DNA of 26,824 nucleotides from Pedobacter sp. (lineage in GTDB: Bacteria; Bacteroidota; Bacteroidia; Sphingobacteriales; Sphingobacteriaceae). The translations under genes and the position numbers were made by a program. Numbering within the stretch: position 1 is the stretch's first letter; every line of letters starts with the position of its first letter. Of the stretch, positions 8,947 to 16,072 are shown piece by piece. Location: positions 1 to 26,824 of the forward strand of contig JAQBOT010000103.1 of NCBI GenBank assembly GCA_028287885.1, read 5' to 3'. The notes under the pieces were generated by a model. The model was not told the DNA's origin. It saw only the letters and a list, made by a program, of their open reading frames with translations, and did not search any database.

Positions 8947-9184
8947 TCGTACTACAATGGAAACAATATTAAAAACAGAGAATCTACAGTCAGGGGATAA
9001 CCGCTTGACCTTAATTTAATAATCACAGCGTACTGGAGAATTGTAATAAATAATAAATCTATTCGATCCAAAGATGTTTGCAGAGTTGAACGTTCTGATG
9101 GAAGCCCTTAAGTATCGGCTAAGGGCGCCGAATATCGTGTGTTTATAATTGAGGGTATTGATCGATAAATAGAGAAGGTTTTAT
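8947..9184. other. Gap between convergent transcription units, no supported gene
   Basis: No recognisable coding sequence. GCCCTTA (9104-9110) and TAAGGGC (9120-9126) form a perfect 7-base inverted repeat with a 9-base loop, without a T-run. It could be the 3' hairpin of the oxidoreductase transcript. Confidence 0.4.
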
Positions 9185-9222
9185 AAAAAGGAAGTGGCAA
9201 TGAGTTATTATCCTTGCCACTT
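9185..9222 (-). terminator. Intrinsic terminator of the ABC transporter operon
   Basis: AAGTGGCAA (9192-9200) and TTGCCACTT (9214-9222) are perfect 9-base arms. On the minus strand the stem is followed by CCTTTTTA. It lies 27 bases past the stop of the last permease gene. Confidence 0.75.
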
Positions 9223-9248
9223 GTTTAGAGATGCACTAAATACCGTAT

Positions 9249-10007
9249 TCAAACATCAACTTTCTTGAACATTCTTTCCAACAACCTAGTGGCCATAAAT
9301 AGTCCTCCTAGTATTACGAATATACCTCCTATGTTAATTGTTTGGTTGAAAAGGAATGTTGTGTCACTTAAATAACCTGCACCTGTCATAAAGTTGAAAA
9401 TGTTTAAGTGTTTCAGCAGTGGGGTCTTCATTATAAAAAACATAAGGCTCATGATCGTGACGCCGACAGGAATAACTACCATTTGCCTTGAAATGGTAAA
9501 CGAGAGATAAAGGCCTAACATCATGAAGAAGAATCCACCGATTATCATTAACAAACTAAACAATAAAGCGTGCTGGAATGGATAGGTGAAGCCAAATAGC
9601 ATTGAGATCAGCGGGATATATACGACCGAACCGGTGGCCAGAACTACTATTTGTGTGCTCGAGGCAAGAACTTTCGCTCTAATCAACGTTCTCCTATAAA
9701 CTGGCAGTGACAAAGTAAATAGTGCAGTCCCGCTTAATCTTTCTTCAATGGGGCCGCCAAGTCCCAGAACGAAACTTGCCAAGGAAAAAATGGTAAGAAA
9801 GTAGCCTTTGTAAATGATCACCCAAACGTACTGAGAAAAAACGATTTCTCTGCCCGCATGTGTTTCCGGATGCTGACTGATAACATCCTGCGCAGAATTA
9901 ACCGCGTACCAAACCACCAGAATGAGCAGGCCGAAGGCGATATAAAACTGTCTTTGATTGTCAAGCCAGTACTTATTAAAAAGGCTTATGAATTGTTCAT
10001 TTATCAT
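9249..10007 (-). CDS. ABC-2 type transporter permease (second copy)
   Basis: A 252-residue membrane protein with about six hydrophobic segments, starting with KYWLDNQRQFYIAFGLLILV. A cytoplasmic loop reads LFTLSLPVYRRTLIRAK, matching LFTLSLPVTRFKLFSLR in the adjacent permease. With the ATPase upstream it should form an ABC-2 exporter, probably as a heterodimer of the two permeases. It starts 11 bases after the first permease ends and is the last gene before the terminator. The substrate (drug, peptide or lipid) cannot be told. Confidence 0.85.
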   Translation of the reverse strand: MINEQFISLFNKYWLDNQRQFYIAFGLLILVVWYAVNSAQDVISQHPETHAGREIVFSQYVWVIIYKGYFLTIFSLASFVLGLGGPIEERLSGTALFTLSLPVYRRTLIRAKVLASSTQIVVLATGSVVYIPLISMLFGFTYPFQHALLFSLLMIIGGFFFMMLGLYLSFTISRQMVVIPVGVTIMSLMFFIMKTPLLKHLNIFNFMTGAGYLSDTTFLFNQTINIGGIFVILGGLFMATRLLERMFKKVDV

Positions 10008-10018
10008 TGAAGTCTTGT

Positions 10019-10810
10019 TTATTTATCATTAAAATCTTGATTTTTCACAAAGTAATACGAGATCAAAAGCAACAGAAAGCTTACTACACAACAAGAAACA
10101 AAAGGCACCAAATTCAGGCTGGTCAGTTCTGCTTTGCCGCCATTACCTCCGATTATGGCCGGCAAATCAAAATACTTGAGAAGCCGCGGCTCATGCATTC
10201 CTTCAGAATATGGCTGGAATAAGAAGTAGTAGACGATTACCATACCCAGGGAAATAAAGAATGCAGTTGCTTCGCTCTTGATTAAGGTGTTGATCAAAAT
10301 ACCCAGGGAGTAAAACACAAGACCACCTGTAATAAAAAGCACTGCATGGTTAACCGCAACTAGAAAACTATAATCCTGACCAATTAAGGCACTAAACAAT
10401 GGAACTATGATTACAGGTAGGAGTGCTAAAGCAACTGCTTCCAAAAATCCCACCAATATGCGTAGTGAAAAAAGCTTGAACCGGGTAACAGGCAAAGAGA
10501 GCGTAAATAACGATGTTCCTTTTTCAAGCTCCTGAGAGATGCCTCCAATAGCGAGCATGATAGTAAGTAAAACCCAGGCGAGTTGGAGCAAGTTGTTATA
10601 GAGAAATCTCCAGATAAAGAATGTAAAATCATTTTTAGCCCTGATGATCCAAGGTGGATTGTAAATGTTCGGATCGCGGATCTCATCAAGTGCCCATTGT
10701 TTTAAAATCCATGGCTGTCCCAGCACAAAGAAGAGGCATAAGGCGGAAATTACCAAGATTCCGATGTAGAATCGGGTTCTGGTTTCTAACCAATACTTAT
10801 GAAATAACAT
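10019..10810 (-). CDS. ABC-2 type transporter permease (first copy)
   Basis: A 263-residue integral membrane protein with about six hydrophobic segments and a larger extracytoplasmic loop after the first. Its start (HKYWLETRTRFYIG) and the LFTLSLPV loop match the downstream permease, so the two are tandem paralogues. Its ATG lies inside the end of the ATPase gene (14-base overlap), which implies translational coupling. Together with the ATPase it fits a bacterial ABC-2 exporter. Confidence 0.87.
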   Translation of the reverse strand: MLFHKYWLETRTRFYIGILVISALCLFFVLGQPWILKQWALDEIRDPNIYNPPWIIRAKNDFTFFIWRFLYNNLLQLAWVLLTIMLAIGGISQELEKGTSLFTLSLPVTRFKLFSLRILVGFLEAVALALLPVIIVPLFSALIGQDYSFLVAVNHAVLFITGGLVFYSLGILINTLIKSEATAFFISLGMVIVYYFLFQPYSEGMHEPRLLKYFDLPAIIGGNGGKAELTSLNLVPFVSCCVVSFLLLLISYYFVKNQDFNDK

Positions 10811-11705
10811 GACTTTCGAGGGCTTTCAAATTTTCCAGAAAAATGTCTTTCAGGCTTAGGTTGATAACTTCGACGGAAGAAGGGTGACTTTGTTTTAGAA
10901 TGTCCAACAATGCGCTTTTATCACCGTCAGCAAACACCAAAACCGAATTGGGATCTGATTTTACACTCTTTGCAGCCTTTAGGCTTTTCAAATCCAGGTT
11001 ATGCTTTTCTGAATACAAGCATTTAATAATCTTATTATCCTCTTTGAGTTGTTCCAACGACTTGCTTTCGACAAGCCTCCCCTTATGAATCATGATAATA
11101 TAGTCAGATACCTGCTCAACCTCAAATACATTATGCGATGAAAAGAAGATCGTTTTCCCATCAGAAGCCAGTCCAACCAGGAGTTTTAACACCTTCTCGT
11201 TATTAACTGGATCGAGTCCTTCCGATGGTTCATCTAAAATTAGTATTTCAGTGTTTCGACAAATACCCAGAACCAATGCAAGCTGTGTCCTCATGCCTTT
11301 AGAAAGCTTCTTGATGCTTCTGTTTATTGGTAATTTGAATTCATCAAGTAGATGACGTTCTAAATCTTTATCCCAGGCACCAAAAAACGGGCGAGTAAAG
11401 TTAAGTATTTGAGCCACCGTCATATAATCATACAGTCTCTTGTCCTCAGCAACATAGGCTACCCGCTTACGTATTTCTAAACTCGACTTCTCCTCTTCGA
11501 TATCAAAGCCTAAAACTGATCCCGAACCTGATGTTGGCTTTACCATTCCTAAAAGCATCTTTATAGTAGTACTTTTACCAGCTCCATTCTGACCAAGAAA
11601 ACCGCAGATGCTGCCTTTAGGAACTTGTAAATCAAGTTGATCTACAGCCTTAAAGCTCCCATACTGTTTAGTGAGGTCGGATGAAGAGATTACATAATCA
11701 TTCAT
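10797..11705 (-). CDS. ABC transporter ATP-binding protein
   Basis: A 302-residue ATPase with Walker A GQNGAGKST at residues 38-46, an LSKGM signature at 134-138 (LSGGQ variant), Walker B ILILDEP ending at 160, and the H-loop in FFSSHN. The Q-loop glutamine position reads A86-E87, a substitution common in ABC-2 exporters. The remaining C-terminal 90 residues are an accessory region. It is the first gene of the three-gene exporter operon and overlaps the first permease by 14 bases. Residues about 80-100 (KRVAYVAEDKRLYDYMTVAQ) recur as a near copy in the decayed frame at 22423-22596. Confidence 0.93.
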   Translation of the reverse strand: MNDYVISSSDLTKQYGSFKAVDQLDLQVPKGSICGFLGQNGAGKSTTIKMLLGMVKPTSGSGSVLGFDIEEEKSSLEIRKRVAYVAEDKRLYDYMTVAQILNFTRPFFGAWDKDLERHLLDEFKLPINRSIKKLSKGMRTQLALVLGICRNTEILILDEPSEGLDPVNNEKVLKLLVGLASDGKTIFFSSHNVFEVEQVSDYIIMIHKGRLVESKSLEQLKEDNKIIKCLYSEKHNLDLKSLKAAKSVKSDPNSVLVFADGDKSALLDILKQSHPSSVEVINLSLKDIFLENLKALESHVIS

Positions 11706-11807
11706 GTATCTACCTTTAAGTGATTCGGAATCAACAAGGCCCGGATTTCACCAAGAGGCTATCTTCCTACTATTGACCGCTTAATTTTCCTAAGGAATGA
11801 AGTTGCC

Positions 11808-12347
11808 TCACTTTTTCCCCGGTACCGTCCAAAAATAAATGATGGAGCCATCGACGTTCTCGGTTTTTTCTGGCTTCCAGTCGCCCATATCAAAGGCGTG
11901 AGATACAATCCTGGTACCGGGCTTTAATGCAAGAATCTTTGGCCTAAGCTGCATATTTACAGACGGCAGCAGATACATGGTAATTACAGATGCCTTGCTG
12001 AGATCCGTATTGAATAGATTGGCATTAACAAACTTTACCAAATCCGAAACACCTGCAGTTTTGGCATTTGCATTTGCTTCCGCGATACGCTCCGGGTCTA
12101 TATCAAAGCCCACAGCCGTAACACCATACTGCTTGGCAGCAGCGACAACGATACGGCCATCGCCGCATCCAAGATCATACAGAACATCGCCTTTTTTCAG
12201 GTTAGCCATTCTCAACATTCCGTCTACAACATTTGGACGGGTGGGCACATAAGGTACATCCAGTTGCGGCTTTTCCTGCGCGTCCGCGTAGGAAATAGTA
12301 CAAATTAAAATAATCACTAAGCTGGTTAACATTTTTTTTGGTTTCAT
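11808..12347 (-). CDS. Exported class I SAM-dependent methyltransferase
   Basis: A 179-residue protein with a Sec-type signal (two lysines, hydrophobic core LTSLVIILICTI, probable cleavage after ADA at residue 23) and a compact Rossmann methyltransferase domain. The SAM-binding motif DLGCGDGR is at residues 58-65 and the acidic end of strand two is GFDIDPERI. It resembles small FAM173-like lysine methyltransferases in its PYVPTRP segment before motif I. The signal peptide is odd because SAM is not expected in the periplasm; a membrane anchor facing the cytoplasm would not fit a cleavable signal. It follows the amino acid permease by 21 bases and is probably cotranscribed with it. The substrate is unknown. 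Confidence 0.83.
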   Translation of the reverse strand: MKPKKMLTSLVIILICTISYADAQEKPQLDVPYVPTRPNVVDGMLRMANLKKGDVLYDLGCGDGRIVVAAAKQYGVTAVGFDIDPERIAEANANAKTAGVSDLVKFVNANLFNTDLSKASVITMYLLPSVNMQLRPKILALKPGTRIVSHAFDMGDWKPEKTENVDGSIIYFWTVPGKK

Positions 12348-12368
12348 GGCTTACTCATTTAAGTTAGA

Positions 12369-13730
12369 TTAATTTGGTTGTTTATAAGGGACCCGGATTG
12401 GGTTCTCTCGAGAGATAATGAGGACAAAAAGTCCCAGAACTAATACACCAATACCAACCAGGGCACCGACACCTGTGTACATGATGCTTGAGTAAAGCAG
12501 ATATCCGCTGCTTAAGCAAAAAAACACCGGTGTTAACGGATAAAATGGAACCCGAAAAGGCCTGTCTACGAGTGGCTCCTTTCTTCTAAGTACAAATAGC
12601 GAAACACCAACCAGTAAGAAAAAAAACCAGAATACTGGTGCAGTATATTCCACGATAGTCTGAAAGCCGCTACGTGTAAAAAGACCAAGACTAATCAAGG
12701 CCAATGAAATGAGGCCCTGAATAACAAAGGCATTCAACGGTCCAGAAGATTGATAGTTCCATTTTCCAAGTACCTTAAAATTCCGGAAGTCTCTACCCAA
12801 CGCGTAGTTCGTTCGTGCACCCGTAAATATGGTTGCGTTTATGGAGCTCAGCGCAGAGATGGCAACCAAAACACCAATCAGCCAAACGCCGGTGGGTCCC
12901 CATACGAGTTGCATTAAATCTACCCCGACCGCATTGGAGCCTGCCATAGCTGCATGTCCCAGAGCCCTTGAAAAAGCAATGTTTATCAGAAGGTATACCA
13001 CGGTGATAATGGAAATACTGGTTATTAATACAGTCACCATTCCCCGGCGGCCCGACTTAAGTTCGGCCGATATATAGGCGGCTTCATTCCAGCCGCCAAA
13101 TGTCAGGAGCACAAAAACCATCGCCAGTCCGGGGGCAGGTGCTACCGTTTGCGCATCCAAATTTACGTCGGCTGCATCAAGGTGGGATGGCACGAGGAAC
13201 AAGCCTGCAACCACAACAAGCAGTGCACCGGAGACTTCTGTAATGGTAAAAATTTTCTGTGTCAAGGTACTTAAGCGGAGACCCGCAATGTTCAGGAGCG
13301 TAAGTGCGATAACCACAAGGGCAGCGTAGATTACGGAGGAGTATGGCCCGATGCTAAACACCTGGGCGCAATAATCGCCGAAAATAAAGGAAAGAATGGC
13401 TATGGAGCCAGTTTGAATTATGCTCATCCGTGCCCAGGCGAACAAAAAACCGGTCTCTTTGCCATAAGCACGGCTGAGAAAATGATAGTCGCCGCCGGTA
13501 TTGGGAAATGCGGTACTTAGCTCGGCATAGCATAAGGCACCTAGGAGTGAAACGAGCCCTCCGAGAACCCAGAAAAGCAGAAATGTACTTTCATTTTCGG
13601 TATTCGCAGCGACCAGGGATGGTGTCCTGAATATTCCCGCACCGATGACGATCCCCACGATCATGGCAACCGCATCATAAATGCTTAGCTGCTTCCGGGG
13701 TTGAACATCTATCGTTCTTTCATCGGCCAT
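12369..13730 (-). CDS. APC-family amino acid permease
   Basis: A 453-residue transporter with about twelve membrane segments. The first carries the APC motif MIVGIVIGAGIFRTPSL, which forms the unwound substrate site. Further family marks are the helix LGGLVSLLGALCYAEL with TAFPNTGGDYHFL after it, and FTGARTNYALGRD in the second half. The type resembles LAT-like exchangers. It is the first gene of a two-gene unit with the exported methyltransferase. The transported amino acid cannot be inferred. The short N-terminal lead (MADERTIDVQPRKQ) fits the family. Confidence 0.92.
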   Translation of the reverse strand: MADERTIDVQPRKQLSIYDAVAMIVGIVIGAGIFRTPSLVAANTENESTFLLFWVLGGLVSLLGALCYAELSTAFPNTGGDYHFLSRAYGKETGFLFAWARMSIIQTGSIAILSFIFGDYCAQVFSIGPYSSVIYAALVVIALTLLNIAGLRLSTLTQKIFTITEVSGALLVVVAGLFLVPSHLDAADVNLDAQTVAPAPGLAMVFVLLTFGGWNEAAYISAELKSGRRGMVTVLITSISIITVVYLLINIAFSRALGHAAMAGSNAVGVDLMQLVWGPTGVWLIGVLVAISALSSINATIFTGARTNYALGRDFRNFKVLGKWNYQSSGPLNAFVIQGLISLALISLGLFTRSGFQTIVEYTAPVFWFFFLLVGVSLFVLRRKEPLVDRPFRVPFYPLTPVFFCLSSGYLLYSSIMYTGVGALVGIGVLVLGLFVLIISRENPIRVPYKQPN

Positions 13731-13832
13731 TATAACTATCTAAAGTTGCACCTCAACAACCTTAAATTACAAAATAGTTTCGAACATCCAATTGTAAAAC
13801 ACTGGCTTACAACGGATTTTATGATAAATGGA

Positions 13833-14302
13833 TCATTTACTACCCTTGATAGCGTTTGTAATAAGTTTGATATTGGCCTTTGTAACGTTATGTTTTTGCG
13901 CCAGACCTGTCCAATGTGCTAAGGAACTTTTAGTTTGGTCGATAACTTCATCTATCAGGATTTCGGCCTTCACCCATCACCATTGTGCTTTGTTCTCCAC
14001 GAGGGCCACTTGAAAAAGTAAGATCATATCCAGGGGCTAACTTCCATTCGCCGTTTTCATCCATAAGAAAACTGAAATTCTTAGCGTGATCATCTCGGTT
14101 ATGAGCTAACACATTAAAAACAGCGAGGCGATACATTTTTTCGACTTCACGAATATCCTTGGTTAGCGCAGCAGCGGACGTTGAGGTAATTCGATTACGC
14201 TTCTTTGCAGTGGCAAGCCGAATGGAGATATTTCCATGCCCTTTTGAAGGAATGTATTGGCATATTCAATATAAACAATGTGGTCTCGTATAGCCAGCCG
14301 GC
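13833..14302 (-). pseudogene. hipA: hipA toxin kinase remnant
   Basis: Three pieces of a HipA serine/threonine kinase lie in order on the minus strand. The N-terminal piece (about 14302-14150) reads GRLAIRDHIVYIEYANTF and then KGMEISPFGLPLQRSVIELP. After a large deletion and frame change the kinase core follows (about 14178-13960): LTKDIREVEKMYRLAVFN, the catalytic loop HNRDDHAKNFSF and YDLTFSSG. After a second deletion within GEG(RNP) and another frame change, the C-terminal piece AEILIDEVIDQTKSSLAHW runs to the stop at 13833. About 250 central residues are missing, so no functional kinase can be made. In HipA the intact protein phosphorylates glutamyl-tRNA synthetase. Confidence 0.82.
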
Positions 14303-14492
14303 CTAACCATCAGGAGCTTCAAAAAGGATTCTATGGAAATTGCACCTTTCTACTCAAATTTGCGGAGCGTTGCAAGGGGTACCCCAAGCGTTCTGCCAAG
14401 CCTTCCTGGGTTAACTCCATGAATAGTCGTCTCGCCTGAATATGTTCTGCTATTTTTAACTGAGCTTTTGATAGAGATGTAAGTGATATCAT
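14290..14492 (-). pseudogene. hipB: hipB-like XRE antitoxin remnant
   Basis: Starting at the ATG at 14492 the frame reads MISLTSLSKAQLKIAEHIQA and then MELTQEGLAER, a Cro/C1-type helix-turn-helix of the HipB kind. One base is then lost (at about 14383-14380). In the next frame the protein continues as GVPLATLRKFE, an in-frame TAG, then KGAISIESFLKLLMV. A single deletion and one nonsense change therefore kill it, and its end has fused with the damaged start of hipA. The order hipB then hipA on one strand matches a normal toxin-antitoxin operon. Confidence 0.72.
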
Positions 14493-14609
14493 TATAGTAG
14501 TTAACTCCGTAATATGACCAGTACTAATACGATTGTATCACTAAGTTAATCAATTGATTTATAATTAGCGCTAAAGAGCCTTTTGCCAACGGTCGTTAGC
14601 GGTTTATTG

Positions 14610-14822
14610 TTACTTGTCGTCATTTACATATTCCAAAATGTCGCCTGCTTGGCAGTCTAATGCTTTACAAATTGCCTCTAAGGTGCTAAAACGAATTGCT
14701 TTCGCCTTCCCCGTCTTTAAGATAGAAAGGTTAGATAATGTCAAATCAACTCTTTCAGAAAGTTCATTCAGTGAAATTTTCCGCTTCGCCATCATCACGT
14801 CTAAGTTTACTATAATTGGCAT
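14610..14822 (-). CDS. XRE-family (YozG-like) helix-turn-helix regulator
   Basis: A 70-residue DNA-binding protein that is almost entirely one Cro/C1 domain: MAKRKISLNELSERVDLT, the recognition helix region LSNLSILKTGK, then IRFSTLEAICKALDCQAGDI. This is the small regulator usually paired with DUF2975 membrane proteins. It starts three bases after the DUF2975 stop, so the pair is one operon. The repeated palindromes before that operon (15341-15373) are its likely operator. Its role in the cell is unknown. Confidence 0.9.
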   Translation of the reverse strand: MPIIVNLDVMMAKRKISLNELSERVDLTLSNLSILKTGKAKAIRFSTLEAICKALDCQAGDILEYVNDDK

Positions 14823-14825
14823 AGC

Positions 14826-15305
14826 TTAAATTGTTAAGTCATTTTCAGATTTAAGATCTATTGCATTCTGCAAGATTTTTTCAAATATTGCTGCAGTAGT
14901 TGCAACTATGATAGAGACAAAAGTGGTTAAGACGCAAAGGGAAATAAAACCTGCAGGGTCGTCATCTTTATCGTGGAAGAGGATTATGTATATTCCTGCT
15001 GCCACAATCAAAATACTTAAAGCGATTGCACAATACTTTATACTCTTTAAAGCCCCCACAGAGTTTGATGAGAATACATTGTTTTGTCTGATATAACCAA
15101 GTAATTTGAAGGCTTTGTATAGCGCAACAAAAAAAGCGATTGATGCTGCGTATCCATACAAGATGAACGGGTCAGCGTAAATGCTGAACAAATCCAAGTT
15201 TGCGGCCCTTCCCTCAGTTAAGGGAGCCCTTATCAAAATGGCAAGTACAACTATGCCGAAAAGCACGATAACTGTCTGAAGAAATATTATTGAAGCCCTT
15301 TTCAT
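14826..15305 (-). CDS. DUF2975 membrane protein
   Basis: A 159-residue protein with four predicted membrane segments: about residues 5-25, 45-65, 92-112 and 120-142. The loop YIRQNNVFSSNSVGALK between the second and third segments is the most conserved part of DUF2975. Function is unknown in the family. Pairing with a small XRE regulator is very common and suggests that the membrane protein may control or sense something for the regulator. It is first in the two-gene unit and has an operator-like repeat within its 5' region. Confidence 0.88.
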   Translation of the reverse strand: MKRASIIFLQTVIVLFGIVVLAILIRAPLTEGRAANLDLFSIYADPFILYGYAASIAFFVALYKAFKLLGYIRQNNVFSSNSVGALKSIKYCAIALSILIVAAGIYIILFHDKDDDPAGFISLCVLTTFVSIIVATTAAIFEKILQNAIDLKSENDLTI

Positions 15306-15340
15306 AATGAATTTAGAATTTGAAGTTATACTTCGAATAT

Positions 15341-15373
15341 AATAAATATTTATTGATAAACAATAAATATTTA
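15341..15373. promoter_or_regulatory. Twin AATAAATATTTA boxes, likely operator of the DUF2975/XRE operon
   Basis: AATAAATATTTA occurs at 15341-15352 and 15362-15373, exactly 21 bases apart, or two helical turns. Each is itself symmetric; the first extends to the 14-base palindrome AATAAATATTTATT. TTTATTG (15349-15355) and CAATAAA (15361-15367) form a further inverted pair between them. They lie 36-68 bases before the DUF2975 start codon. Confidence 0.5.
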
Positions 15374-15376
15374 GTG

Positions 15377-15634
15377 CTAATATATGAATAGTAAATTCCT
15401 AAAAACACTTAGCAGGGCCGGAAGCCCCATAACACAGATCGATTGATTGTCAATATAACAACATAGCAGTTCGTCACGAGTGTTTGGGTACGTTCTTGTT
15501 TGATCTTAGGTGATAAATACCTTTGACTAAACACAAGTAAGCTTATACATTAATACAAGAGTTAAGCGAAAAGCATATTAGCTGATTCTATATAAATAAG
15601 CTTTCAATTAGAATTAATAAATAATATTAGAAAG
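15377..15634. other. Region before the SDR remnant
   Basis: No gene is supported here. It holds the promoter at 15496-15525 and AT-rich sequence. Short frames on both strands showed no recognised domain. Confidence 0.45.
15496..15525 (+). promoter_or_regulatory. Full Bacteroidota-type promoter facing the SDR remnant
   Basis: TTG (15496-15498), 19 bases, then TACCTTTG (15518-15525) match the -33/-7 consensus of this phylum (TTG, 17-23 bases, TAnnTTTG). The start site would be near 15531, about 100 bases before the ATG at 15635. Confidence 0.5.
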
Positions 15635-16072
15635 ATGGATTTAAGAATTCAAGGAAAAGAGGGATGAGAACAGGACTAAAGCCGTTAAAGACAAGATTAA
15701 TCAATCTGGTGGCTATTGCTTCAAATGCGCAAACTGGGCTGGGGAAGACTAGTTCAAATTGGCGGTATAACAGCCATCCAACCAATGGATATTCAACCCG
15801 ATTATAATGCTGCCATGGCGGCAAGACATAATTTGACTATATCATTAGCCAGGGAGCTAGCAGGTTCGGAGATTACTTCCATTACGGTTGCACCTGGAGC
15901 CATGTTGGTAGACTCTGTAAAAAACCTGATTTTAGGAATGGCAAAACAAAATAATTGGGGTGATACCTGGGATGAAATTGAAAAAAATGCGCCGCTCAGT
16001 TCTTGAAAAATGATCTGGGCCGGTTTGGTAAGCCGGAAGAAGCGGCAGGGCGCGGTTGCTTATAACGATTAA
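15635..16072 (+). pseudogene. Short-chain dehydrogenase (SDR) remnant
   Basis: Pieces of one SDR gene in order. MDLRIQGK is the start (15635). ENRTKAVKDKINQSGGY, from about 15666, is the loop after strand two. The best-kept part (about 15716-16004) reads KLGWGRLVQIGGITAIQP, the active-site helix YNAAMAARHNLTISLAREL, and VAPGAML. After a stop, LKNDLGRFGKPEEAAG and AVAY continue in two other frames. The glycine-rich cofactor motif and the segment before the catalytic serine are deleted, and the YxxxK lysine is methionine. The tail runs into the stop of the convergent regulator gene. It cannot encode a working enzyme. Confidence 0.8.

Noticed and set aside
8957..9019. Short plus-strand frame METILKTENLQ after the oxidoreductase gene
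   Set aside because: Only about 20 codons, no ribosome site and no recognised family.
9074..9148. 24-codon frame MFAELNVLMEALKYRLRAP
   Set aside because: Too short to judge and without homology that I can recognise; it also contains the 9104-9126 hairpin.
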